Shown here: positions 43,555 through 55,200 of the stretch, in pieces
How the letters are laid out: every line of letters begins with the position of its first letter
Numbering within the stretch: the stretch's first letter is position 1
Assembly: GCA_001662425.1 (NCBI GenBank)
Contig: BDDC01000089.1
Location: 47,244-111,243, forward strand
Direction of reading: 5' to 3'
Source: Chlamydomonas sphaeroides
Lineage: Eukaryota; Chlorophyta; Chlorophyceae; Chlamydomonadales; Chlamydomonadaceae
DNA: 64,000 nucleotides
Made by a program: the position numbers and the translations under genes
The notes under the pieces: model-generated
What the model was told of the DNA's origin: nothing
The model's database searches: none
The model's input: only the letters and a program-made list of their open reading frames with translations

Positions 43555-44345
43555 AGCTGGAAGCCCAGCGAGCCGATGCCGTGGCTGGGTCCAGCGGCGC
43601 TGCAGCGCTCAGTCGGCCTCGAGACGTCCCTGCCATGCGTACTCCAGTCCTCCTCTGAGCTCATGTAAGCGCTGCACCCCATCCCCCGGCAAGGTGCGAG
43701 TCTGCTAGCTGCGGCGATGCGGCAAGTTTTTTGCGGCCCTGCCAGGCGGGTGAGGCGGCGGGACCGACACATCAACCAAGGGGCCACCGCCCTACGCCTG
43801 CACCTGTACGCCTGCCTGTACCATCCTCGGTCCTACACACAGCTTCAACTTCTGTTTCTTGGGACCCTGCGCCTTACGACGTCACAGGAGCCAGTCTGCT
43901 GCCATCATTAATCATCGAACCCCCACGCTATGTCAATAATGGTTATGCTCTCACGCCGCGCGCATGAAGAAATAAAGCAGCCGCTGTGCGCAGCTGGGCC
44001 CGTAGCCCAACGTAGCCATGCTAGCTCTTGCTTGGGGCAACGTCTTGGGGCAATGCAAATGAGCCATCGGTCTTCGATCCCAAGAAGCCCAGGACAGCGC
44101 CAGTGTTGCAGTCGAAATGCCGCACCCCTACCTCCTGCGCAGACCCAGGCCCACGCACCCGCATGTCGCCACGCCGCGCCCGTACATGGGCCGGGCCCGC
44201 GCACGGCTGACGCCACACGTACGCGTCCCCAGCGCTGCCCTGCTCCCAGCACGTCGCTGGTGTGGGTGGCAAGCAGTGCGACCAGTACTAGCCCAGCTGC
44301 GACAGCGGACCGCGAGCATGAATCCGGGTTAAGCCGAGCGTCAGG
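43555..44345 (-). repeat. Tandem duplicated block, copy 1 (possible decayed gene)
   Basis: On the minus strand it contains a hydrophobic segment (GLVLVALLATHTSDVLGAGQ) near 44290-44230, an acceptor and exon-like frame (VRHFDCNTG...GSFALPQDV) ending in TAG near 44021, and a segment EEDWSTHGRD near 43650. Each has a counterpart in 45275-46525. No convincing start codon or continuous phase was found. Confidence 0.45.
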
Positions 44346-44404
44346 TGCACGCCGGACCGACGGAGTCACAACCACCCGGGCGCGTAGCCTGCTGCTCTCT
44401 CGCT

Positions 44405-44890
44405 CGCTATTCGCTGCCGGCTAGCACGCCGTCGCTTGGGACGACAAGTTCACAGCCCAAAGCCTGCCTTCCAGCTGGGATGCCGCGACGGCAAAGAGCT
44501 CGTCGTTGCATCGCAGCCCGAGGCGCACTCCACCACAAACAAGCAGTGCGCGAGCAGGCGAGCTTGCCTCAGAACTGAGCGGCTCGGGCCCCGGGTGTGC
44601 GTTTCTCTCCTGCAGAGCCCAGTCGCGGCGGGATGCGCATGTGGGACATCCTCTCGTCATCAAGCGCATCAGGCGGATACATAGCACCCAGGAGTGGCGG
44701 GGCGCTGCTACCGTTCTGCGGCGGCGCATGGCGCAGGTAGGCACCGACGGCCGCCGCAGCCAGGGGAGACTCCCCTGGCCGCAGCAGCACAGCGCGCGCC
44801 ACACATTCAGCCTCGCAGCCCCCGGTCCATCGGCCGCTGGCGCAGCGGCTCACGGCCGGCGCTCACCCAGACAGGAAGCGGCGGCTCTTG
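44405..44890 (-). pseudogene. Duplicated block, copy Y: remnant of a gene-G-like 3' end
   Basis: It shares the GGCCGCTGGCGCAGCGGCTC run and the PPPKSRRFLS segment with gene G. The sequence before GTGAGC lacks two bases, which shifts phase, and no matching trefoil exons were found upstream. One open segment (LGLRCNDELFAVAASQLEGR) could still be coding, so the pseudogene call is tentative. Confidence 0.4.
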
Positions 44891-45274
44891 GGCGGCGGGC
44901 CACCCAAGAGGCGGGCCGCCACCGCCGCCCGGACCCGACCCCTCGTCGCCGCCATCGCCACCCTTGTCATCGCCCCTGCGTGGCTGCGGGAGCCTCAGGG
45001 CAGGCAGCCGGCCGCTGCGCTTGCCCGTGAGCCGTCAGACGGTTGCGTAACGGGGGTGCGGCAGTTGAGATTGCTGGAGACGGGAGATGATTAGGAGGGC
45101 AGCAATGTGGGAGGGGAGGAGGGACGACGTCATGGCGGTGTGCAGTCCGGCCATGGGAGGCGCACTTACATATGGGCATCGAGTCAGCCAGACCTATGGT
45201 TCAAGCCCGTAGCTGACGCTATCGCAAGGCGCGAGCTCCAAGCTCCTTATTGCGCTCTGCAGTGTTGGCACACT

Positions 45275-46525
45275 TGAACCCCATGGACGCGCAGTGGTCC
45301 TGGCAGCACCCTGCCTGGCATGCAAGCTCCCTGCCGTGCACGCTCCAGTCCTCTAAGCTCAGCGCTGCACGCCCCCGGCAAGGTGCGAGTCTGCTAGCTA
45401 GCTGTGGTGTGGCGCTGACGAACACTGTGCTCGAGGAGCCGGCGCGTGCGGGCCTCTTGCGGCCCTGCCAGGCGAGGGAGGTTGCGGACAGCGCCCACGC
45501 ACAATAGGGCACATACTAGCAGAAGGGTAGAGCTCGCTTGGTGGCACCTGAGCCAACGTTGCGTGGGGACGCGGCGCGGCACCGGCGGGCGCACGCCGCG
45601 TGGCGGCCCACGGGAGCCTCACCTGTTGCGGCCGACGCCTGCCAGCGCTGGACGGATGGTGGCAGTGGCTAGCTGGACTTAGAGCTGTATGCCTAGTGCA
45701 AGTATATAGCAGCTGCTTGAGGCACCCGGCGGACCGGCAGCACGTGCCGACGCCGCGCAAGCGCCGGCCGTGTCACGCGTTGGGTGGCGCGTTGCGTTCG
45801 GGTGCCCCGTGCGCCGTTGCGTTCGACACCCCATGCGCCGTCCAAGTGCGTAGCATGCGTTCGAAGCAGGGCCGTGGGGTACATGGGACAGTACAGCGCA
45901 GTACCGCTTTATGTATGGGTGGCCGCGCCGGGGGCCATCGACCAAGGCGCCGCCGCCCTTTGCCCGCACCAACGCTAACCTCGCTCCTACAGACGGTTTC
46001 ACGTTGCTTCTCGGAACCATGCGCCTATGGCGTCATGGAAGCCAGCGAACCGGCGGCTGGCATCACTCAGCAGCAGCCCCCAAGCTACGTCAGCAGATGC
46101 GCACACGCCGCGCGCACGAAGTAGTAGTAAGTAACGCAGCCGCGGTGCGCAGCTGGACCCATAGCCCTGCCTAGCCCTGCCAGCTCTTCGGGCAACGTCT
46201 TGAGGCAATGTAAAAGAGCCTTTGGTCTTCAATCCCAAGAAGCCCCAAAAGCCTAGGAACAAGTGCCAACGTTATAGTCGAAACGCAGCACCCGTCAAAA
46301 TGGCGCAGACCCAGACCCGCCCGCATGCCGCCGCGCTGCGCACGTACGGTACGTGGGCCGGGCCCGCGCACGGCGCACGGCACACACGTCCCCAGCTCTG
46401 CGCTGCTCCCAGCACGTCGCTGGTGTGGGTGGCAAGCAGTGCGACCAGTACTAGGAGGTACCTCCTGATCTGTAGTAGCCCAGCTCCGACAGCAGCATGC
46501 GAGCATGAATTGAAGCCGAGCGTCA
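45275..46525 (-). repeat. Tandem duplicated block, copy 2 (possible decayed gene)
   Basis: It contains YLLVLVALLATHTSDVLGAA near 46440, a frame-shifted FLGLKTKGSFTLPQDVA near 46230 and a Cys-rich segment SLEDWSVHGRELACQAGCCQ near 45340. Relative to copy 1 there are insertions (an extra GATCAGGAGGTACCTCC-like run near 46460) and frame changes. One or both copies are probably non-functional. Confidence 0.45.
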
Positions 46526-47021
46526 GGTGCCGTGCGGACCGGCAGGGCTTGGCACCCGCGTTGATGCCGGAAGGCGCCCCTTCTTTCCCGTGCGCGCATT
46601 CCCAGCGCAGCACGCAAACCCCCAGGCTCGCGTGCTGCACATGGCCGCCGCCGGGACGTAGCTCCAGCCACCGCCGCGGCCGCCGGCGCATCGGTTCACT
46701 TAGAGGCGCAGCGCGCTCCCTCCGCACTGGCGCCGCCCCTTGAGGCCCACTGCCGGCAGCGCACCGTGCCGCTTGGACGGAACACGGCGGGCCGTGACGC
46801 CTGCTGAGCCTGACGCCTCGCCGTGCCTCGTGCTCCCTCCATAATCTTCTCCTCTCTCATTTCTTAGGTTTGAAATTAAGGACTGGTTGTGCAAGCACAT
46901 GCCGTTAGTGTGTCCAAACCCCCACGCCGAACCGCCGCCGGTCGTCCAGGGGGGTGGGGCGCAACGCCCCGGGTCGCAGCCCTTGCGCGGCCGGGCGGTC
47001 GCGTGCCTTCCTCGCCATCCG

Positions 47022-48669
47022 TCACCGGGGGTTCTTGGCAATCTCAACCAGCAGCCTCCGGCCGTTCCACTCGCGCCCGTTCATCTCTCTTGCCGCCTGC
47101 GGCGACGCAATCAAAGGCCCAAGCTCAGGCGTGTGGCGCTGGCTTGCTGCAAGGGGCGGCGTGCTTTTCGTGTAGCGAAATGGAGTGGCGTCGCGAAGGC
47201 TCCAGGGGAGCTAGTTTCCACGCTCGTGGCAAGCAAGGGGAGCAGCGCCATGTCCTGTCCGCACAGGCCAGCAGGGGCTGACCGCTGGGCTCCAGGGGAA
47301 CCACGCCTCAGCCTGGGCTCCATGCGGTCAGGCAGAGCGACGTAGGCCCGCCATCTGTCGGTGCCCAGTGCGCGAGCACATCGCGCACACGCGCCGCAAC
47401 CGCCGCCGCCACCGGTCCCCGTCGACCGTGCGCCGCGGCCCTGCGCGCACACAAACCCCAGGCCGCTCGCACCTTACCTCGCCCCCGCCCCCCTGGCCCC
47501 TTGGCCCTGACCCCCCGCCCCACCTCCACAGCCTCCATCTCGCTGCCCATGCACACGAACGCGAAGCCGCGGCTCTCGCCGGACGACGTGTGCCGCACCA
47601 CGCGCGCCTCGCGCACGCGGCCATAGGCGGAGAACTTGCGCTCCAGGTCCTGCAGGGCACCGGTACGTGAGGCGGGAGCGCGGTACGGACGTCCAGCAAG
47701 GCGCGGCCACGGCAGCGGACCAGGCGGCGAGTGTGGGGAGGGCGAGGGCCCCGCCGGCAGCACAGCAGCCGGGCGCAGCGGCGCTCGGAGGCGGGGCAGA
47801 GGTGAGCCAAGCTGAGTCGGGCGCGTGCCAAGCATGCCCCGCAACGCCACTGCCCGCAAGCAAGCGTGGCACGTGCGCGCAGGGGCTTCTGCTGTCACGC
47901 CCCGCCCGTGCGCACAGCGCGTCTGCGCTCCGGCTTGCCTGCTCGTTGATCAGGAATGCGATGCCCGCGACGAAGAGGTCTCGGCCCGCGCGATGTCCGC
48001 CGCCCGGGGGCGAGCGGGTACGGCCTCCAGCCGGCGGCGCGTGGCGCACCGGCGATCGCGAGCGAGGAGACCTGCAGGACAGCAGCCAGCGCCGTTGGGG
48101 AGGTGCACATGGCGTGGAGGTTTCGTTCGCCCAGAGGCGGCGCAGCCGTGCACGGCACGCGGTATCGGCGCCCCTGTTAGGTTAGGCGCCCACCGCGCCT
48201 GTCCCTGTTTAATGCGACATGCGACCAGCTGCGCATAGCCAATGCTGTTCTGCAGCAAGGCATGCCGACGGTCTAGCCTATCGAGCCGAACGTAGTGTAA
48301 TGCTCGCTAAACAGATGTCGCACCGTGTGCGCCGTCGCCCTCGCCGGGGCGATGGTGTCCTCACGCTCCGACGGCGGTCTCTGCGGGTGATGTGCATGGT
48401 TCGCCATCGATTAAGCGGGGGTTGGTCAGACATTATGCCGCAATTCCTTACTCCTGCCGCTTGCGGTCCCTGCTCCTGCTTCTGCTCCGGCTGCGGTTTT
48501 TTTGCCTGTCGCGGCTGCGGTCGCGATGCTCTTTGAAGCCCCCACTCCGGCTGTCCGCCCTAGCCCTCGGCGAGCTATCGCGCCGAGGAGAGCGCTTGTT
48601 GTGCAACGGCGATGATGTCCGTCTTGGTGAGCCCTGGACGGGGCGAGCCCGGGGGAAGGCGCCACTCAT
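47022..48669 (-). CDS. RS-RRM splicing factor (transformer-2 / SR45a-like), 183 aa
   Basis: Four exons: 48452-48669, 47939-48071, 47524-47649 and 47022-47096 (552 nt). ATG 48669 opens an arginine/serine-rich N-terminus (SPRRTSSPLHNKRSPRRDSS, then RSRSRSRSRDRKR, residues about 12-80). The RRM follows at about 104-183: RNP2 LFVAGI at 105-110, RNP1 RGFAFVCM at 144-151, and the last strand RRLLVEIAKNPR just before TGA. The RRM is split over three exons. The intron between RNP2 and the first helix (47650-47938) starts with GC (GAGCAG|GCAAGC), a GC-AG intron with a strong consensus. Such proteins bind pre-mRNA in the nucleus and steer splice-site choice. No RS domain follows the RRM, unlike animal Tra2 (RS-RRM-RS). 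Confidence 0.9.
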
Positions 48670-49209
48670 ACTTCAGGGGCAAAACTGTGTGCCGCCTCGC
48701 CTCCCTCCAACTACAGCTATCATCAAACGCTGAATTAGTTTCAATGCAATACGGCGGGGTGAAGCTGTTGCAGCAGCGTTATCGCTCAGGTGTCACCTCG
48801 CGAGGCTCCTCGCGCTCTACGGCTGATGACATCAAATCCACATGCAGCTATGTGTGGCGGCAAGAATTATCGTGGCGCAGGTATGTCGTCTCAGTCGGTC
48901 TTGCACCGCCGTACCCCCGGTTCGCAAAGTTCCGTGAAGGGCCACGTGTTAAGTTTGAGTAATCCCTGGTCATCACATGGCCCCCAGTCTTTTCCAGTGC
49001 TCCCAGGCCTAGGATTCGGGGCAAGCATCAAGCAACTCCGGCGTGACGCCCAAAGACAGTCTGGACTTCCGCTTCCAGCAGTCAATGAGGCTAGGAACAT
49101 GGCGGGATGCCAGTTGAGGCCAGGGGAGACCAGGGCCTCCCCTTAGTGAGGCAGGCAGGCACGACAGGTGGGTGCAGGAGGGCGGGGGGCCGAAGTCGCA
49201 CAGAGTGTC

Positions 49210-49214
49210 TTACA
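49210..49214 (-). terminator. Possible poly(A) signal TGTAA for the receiver-SPA gene
   Basis: This is the nearest TGTAA on the minus strand that I found downstream of the stop at 50183. It implies a 3' UTR near 970 nt. Confidence 0.35.
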
Positions 49215-50182
49215 CGCCGCGCCATGGCCGCAGCCATACATCCCTCCTGTCATCACGGCACAGCAGACGGCGCGCGTTGGTCCCATAGCGCTCCACAGCA
49301 ACGGCAACGCACAAACGGTCACAGCGCTCGTGGCACGCGTCCGCGCGCGTGACCCTCGGGTCCGACCCACGAATGCGTTCTTGGTCAGGGGTCCTGGCGG
49401 CCCCTGCTCCTGGTCCTGTCCGACCGCTAACCCTGCAAACATGGCCGCAACCGCGCCAGCATACCAAAACATACCGTAAGCTGCTTCTTGTCTGTCTGCA
49501 AGGGCACAGCATGCTGCAGCCCGTTGTTCGTTCGTAATGTTCACTCGCGCACTCTGCTCGGGCGCCCATCCACCTCTGCAGCCCAGCCCGCGCTCGTCTT
49601 CCTTCCTGAGTCGCGCACCCCACACACATTCCGCACCAACGTCCCCATTCTTGTGCAAGCAGCTGCAGCGTGGCATCAGTATCGCATAGTGACCCCCTCA
49701 CACGCACACTTGGCCAGTTCCAGCAGTCCGGAGCCAACATGCGGCCAAGCATGCGACACAACACCCCACGACACAGCAGCTGTCAGTGCGGCATCGCCCA
49801 CACACATGCGCGCGTGCTGCCGGCGACCCCTGCCCATAAGCCCGACAGCGGCACAGCTGCTCGCACGCGGGAACGCAGGCTGCCAGAATGCCCAAGCCCC
49901 CGGCACTTCTAAGCACTCAACCCCGCAGCCCCAGGCCGGTCTACGCTTATTCCGCCATGACGGCTCTTCCGCCATGGCGGCAGGCACGACGCCTCTACGC
50001 CAGCGCCCCTGCTCCTTCCCGCGAAACCGCTTGCCGGCAGAGATCCATTCAGTGGCTCAGGCTTCACAAGCCGCCACCCGGCAGCACGTCCTCGGACCCT
50101 CGGCCCTCGCCGGACGCCGCGCAGATGCATCAGCCGCCCCTGCGTAGCAACACCGACGACGCCGCCGCCGGCGCCGCGCCAA

Positions 50183-52256
50183 TCACCCCAGCGACATCAG
50201 TCGGACCAGGCCGACGCTGTTGGCTGCCAGCAACAGGTTGCTGCGCCGGCTCCAGCACACGCTCGACACAAACTGCCCCGGCCCGCCGGCCGCGGCGCCG
50301 CCTCCGCCGCCTCCGCCGCCGGCCGCCGTCGCGCCACCGGCTCCGCCGCCGGCGCCGCTGCCGTTGTCGCCGGGCGCGTCAAAGTCGTACGACGCGATGG
50401 GCATAGGCAGGCTGTGGTGGTAGCAGAAGACGCGGTTGGTCTCTGAGCCGCAGCAGATGTAGCCGTCGGAGGGCGAGACGGAGAGGCCGCAGAAGTTGCG
50501 CTCGTTGGTGTGGCCGCGGTACGTCAGCGCGCACACGGGCAGCCCGTCGGGCCCCAGCCGGTCCAGCGCCCACAGGCGTAATGTGTTGTCGGTGCTGGCC
50601 GAGACGAGCTGGTTGGGGTTGAGGAAACGCACGTACGACACGGCCTTGGAGTGGCCTGGCAGCACGTGCAGCGGCCGTGCCGTGTTGCGCAGGTCGTACA
50701 GGAAGACGCGGTAGTTGGCGGCGCCGGCGGCAAAGATGTGCGGCGAGGTGGGCGAGAACTGTACGGAGCAGACGTTGGCGCGCAGGTCGATGGTGGCAGC
50801 GCTGGCCTCCTGCTGCGTTGACCAGAGCTTGACCAGCCCGTCGTCACCGCCGCTGAGCAGGCGCGCCGGGTCGGCCTGCGGCGGGAAAGCCCCAACAGGC
50901 AGCCGGTGGCAGCCGTCAGCTTACGGAGGCTTCCGCAACCAAGCCTGCCATAGGTGAGACGCAACCGGCCGAACACATCTGAGTTCCGTGCAGCCACTGC
51001 ATGTAGGTCCCCAGCTACCTCGTCGCATCCCCAACGCCAGCCCCACGCGCCAACCGTCCCCTCACCTGCGAGAAGTCGATGCTCCACACGCGCCGGCGGT
51101 GCTCCTCGTACGACAGCAGCTCGCTGTTGGAGTTGGCGTCCCACAGCGCCACGCAGCCCTCGTAGTCGGCGCTGGCCAGATGGCCCTGAGGGGTTGGGAG
51201 CAGCCGCCGTATCTTAGTAGATAACGTCGATAGAGTTAAATGAATTGAACCGTCGACGAATCGATGCAACGTATGTAACATATAAGGGCTGGTTGGGAGG
51301 AGCGGGATGGCGGCGGGGCGATCGCGGGGTTGATCGCGGCGGTCCATCGGGCCCCCGTCCACCCATTGCTCGTGGGCACCAGCAACAATACCACCACGCC
51401 GAGCTGCAGTACGGCACGCTGCCGTACGCCGTACCTTGATGTAGCCCGACCACGTGACGCTGCTGAGCCGGGATCTGCTCGAGATCTCCAGCACGGGGTA
51501 GTGCGCGTCCACGCCCGACTGCAGCACGGTCTCCCGCTCGTAGATCTTGATCCGCTTGCCCACGCCCGCGATCGCGAAGAACTCGTCGTCGCGATCAAAC
51601 GCCGCGCCCGCCACCATGCTGCTCGCCGAGGGCGGGTCGCCGTAGCTCAGGCTCGCGAGCGGCGTGAGCTGCGAGAAGGTTGCGAACGCGGCCAGGTCCT
51701 CGGCGAAGCGCATCAGCGGCTCCGGCAGGCCGCCCGCGTCCGCGTGCCGCCGCGGCGGCGCCGGCGACGGCAGCGATGACAACGCCGTCGGCGCCGCAGG
51801 CGCCGCCGACGGCGTGCCGCGCCGCTCTTTGAACACGTCCTCCAGCGCCGGAAACTTGTTGGCGATGCGGACCCACTTGCTCTGCGCGGCTTGTTGGCAG
51901 GCAGACCAGGCGGCTCTGTGCGCCGCCACCCCGGGCCCGTCGACGAAGGCGCCGGGCGGCGGCAGCGCGCGCAACGCCGTCGCGTCGCCGTCGCCGTCGG
52001 CGTCGCTGACGGCGGCCGCGGCGGCGGCGGCGGTGGCGCGGAGCTGCCGCTTGGCGGCGCGCGCCTGCATCATGTACTGCAGGTACGACTCGACCATGCC
52101 GGCGTCTGCCGTATGCGCCGCCAGCTCCGACTCGAGTCCGGCCAGCTCCGCCAGCTTGCGCTTCCGCAGCGTACGGAGGAACTCGAGCAGTACGGCCTCG
52201 TCAGCGCGCATCGTGCCGCCGCCGGCCGCCGCGGCGGCGGCCGCGGCTGTTGTGGT

Positions 52257-52291
<35 letters not shown>

Positions 52292-55200
52292 TTTCCGCCG
52301 CCGTGGGTGCGGCGACGCTGACGGCGCCGCTGCCAGTCGCTAGGCGGTGCTGCGGCCGCGGAGCGGCCGCATGCCCTCGGAGGGGGACCGCGGCCGGCGG
52401 CATCGCCGCCGCCGCCGCAACCGTGCCACCGCCGCCAGCGGCGGCGGCGGGTGCCGCCGCTCCGCGGCTGCGCAGGGAGGCGCAGGTGGCCCGAAACATG
52501 GCCGAGCCCAGCAGCTCGCCCAGGGTGGGCCGGCTCGCGGCCGAGGGGTGCAGCAGCGCCAGAGCAAAGGCGGCCTCCTTGGGCTGCGAGCGGCCAAAGG
52601 CGGGCGGCAGCTGCCGCTGCCGCGCGTCCTGCGAGGAGCAAAGGAGGGCAGGGCGTGTGGCTTGGGCCAGGCGGACGCAGCAGCCCTTCCCTCTCATACC
52701 CCACCCCTCGTTGTCGGCGTCGCGCGCAGCGGCCCTACCCGTAACCGGCCCGGCACCTGTACCCGACCACCGGGCTCCGTGGCTGCAATCTATCAAGCTC
52801 CTTGGGCACGCCGCAGCCGTTCCACCTTACATGGCTCTTATCAATATGTCAACGATTCATTATACGTCAACGATTCATAAATTCATGGACGTTACTTCAC
52901 TCATCGACTACGGTACGACGGCTGGCTGCGCCCGCCCTCCTTAAAGATACAAGCCAATGGACACTGTCGACCAGGTTACAATGGTACGACGGCTGGCTAC
53001 GTCCAGCCCCCGTTCCCGCCGCCGCACCCGCAGCATGGCAGTCCTGGCCGCCGCGCTGGGCGCTGCGCAGAAGAGCTCGAAGAACAGCAGCCCCAACGCA
53101 AACATGTCAGACGCCGAGGTGGGCGGCTGCCCCGCCTCCTCCTCGGGGCTGGCGTACAGCCCGTCGCCCTCGTCCTCCGCTGGCGTTGAAGCTGCGGTTG
53201 CTGCGGCAGCCGCGGCCGCGGCCGGGGCTAGGCCCGCAGCAGCGGGCACAGCTGCGCCGACGGCGTCCGCGGCAGCGGCGTCGGCTGGGCCTAGGCCGGG
53301 CCCCGGCCCGGGGCCTGGGCTCGCACCTGGCCCGGGGCCCGGCCCATGGCATGCCCTGTCGGGGGCGGCCGATGACTTGGCGGCCGCCGGGGCCGCCAAG
53401 CCATTGGCAGCACCGGCGGCAGCCGCGGAGCCATCTGCGGCGAGGCGAGGCTCCGGCTGCGGCAGGGACGTCGTCCGCAGCGCCGGCGCGTCACCCGGGG
53501 CACCGCCTCCGCCACCTGCATCGCTGCCAACCGCCGCCGCCGGCGCGTCCGCCGCCGGCGTTAGCCCGCGCCGGCGCTTGCGGCCGTCGCCGCCGGCAGG
53601 CGCGTCCGCGCGGGCGGCGCCGGCTGCCGCCGCTGGCGCAAAGGTGACTCGGCCGTTGCTGTGCAGCTGCAGCTTGCTGGGCCGCAGCCCGCACGCCCGG
53701 GTGGCGCCGTGGGCTGCCTGCAGCGGCCGAGCCACGGAGACACCGTTAAGTGAGTGCAGTGTTTCTGGTGTGACCTAGCTGGCGTGGGCCGCCCAGCGCT
53801 GTCGCCCTCACACCGAGGGCCGAGCGCAGCAGGCCGCCGGCATCATCCCGCCTCGAGCCACGGGGCAGCCCGGAGCGCCCTGGACGCCAACCGCCCGCCC
53901 TGCCAGCCCCTCGGCCGCACCCTCAAGCCCCCTGGCCGCACCTGCCAGCCCTGCAGCAGCAGCAGCACCTCGCAGAAGATCCAGAAGCTCTCCTTGGGCT
54001 GCACCGCCCGGCTCGGCCGCCGCAGCCACTTGAGCAGGTTCACCCGGTTGGTGCTACCGGGGCCAGGCCCGGCGGCGGCGGCGGCGGCGGCGGCGGGGCC
54101 GGCCGTCCCGTTGGCCGCTGCCGCCGGCGCACCGGCGCCGACAGCGCCGTCGGCAACGCCGTTGGCGGGGCCGTTGGCAGTGGCAGAGCCGCCGTTGGCG
54201 ACCGCGCCGTTGGCGGCGGCGCCGTTGGCGGCGGCGCCGTTGGCCGCAGACACCCCGGCCCGCATGGCCAGCTGCATCTGGGAGGACAGATCCAGAGGGC
54301 AGGTACCATGGGAGTCACGAACTAGTTGCGAATCTCCGAGCGAGGCCCGGGTTCAAAGGCAGATCTAGAGGCCAGGAGGCAAGAGGCCCCTGGCCGCACC
54401 CACCCGCAGCACGCCACCCCGCCGACGTGTCGCAGCGGCCTGGGGCACGGCCGCGCCCGTCGTGCTATTCAGCACCCAGCCGCCAAAGCTGCCAGCCAGC
54501 AGGCGCCATTGCATCTCTCCCGCCCGGCACAACAACGCGCGCACACCTGCAAATCAACGGGCAGCGCCGCCGCGATGCGCCCCGCGGCGTCCTCGGCGCC
54601 CGCAGCGGCGCCGTTTGCGCCCGGCGCCGGTCCGTCGGCCGCAGCCGCAGCCGCCGGCTGGGCGGGCCCTGCACCAGCGGTGGTGCTGGCGGCCAGGGCC
54701 GCGGCGCGCATGATGTCCGCCGCGACCTGCTTGGGACGGAAGGGAGGCCGCGGGCCGCAGGGCCGACAGGGCGCAGCAGGTGGGGGCCGGGGACGCACGG
54801 CTGGCAGGCAGTGGCGCTCGCAATTGTGCGGTGCGTCAGCAAGCGCGGCGCGCCGTGCCCCCGTGCAAGGAGCCGTCTCGCACCTGCGGCGGCAGCCCCA
54901 GCGCCGAGCTCAGCCCCAGGCCCAGGCCCGACAGGGGACCAGCCCCGCCCGCGGCGGCCGGTGCCGCCGTCGGCGCGCCGGGCCCCGCAGGCGCCAGCGC
55001 GCCGGCGGGCTCGGCCGCCGTCTGCGGACGGCAGCGGCAGCGGGCAGCACATAGCTTGAGGCACTCCTGGGACATGCGCTGAGAAGTCACGTTACGTTAC
55101 CCGAACATGGCAGATGATACGCGGCGCCGGGGGCCCACCCAACGTGGTCCTATCTCCTCCAACGCGCATCCCCTTCAACACCCATCCCCTCCATCCCCTC

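Noticed and set aside
49210..49975. Small gene on the minus strand (MAEEPSWRNK, then YGMFWYAGAVAAMFAG)
   Set aside because: A start context and one hydrophobic exon are present, but the 3' part is unresolved. The region fits better as the long 3' UTR of the receiver-SPA gene.
51015..52796. Single continuous minus-strand ORF as the SPA coding unit
   Set aside because: It reads through introns. Splice sites at 52628, 51435, 51185 and 51066 restore the SPA alignment.
51664..52944. Plus-strand ORF of over 400 codons
   Set aside because: It is the antisense shadow of the large exon of the receiver-SPA gene; the alanine/serine-rich product reflects GC-rich third positions.
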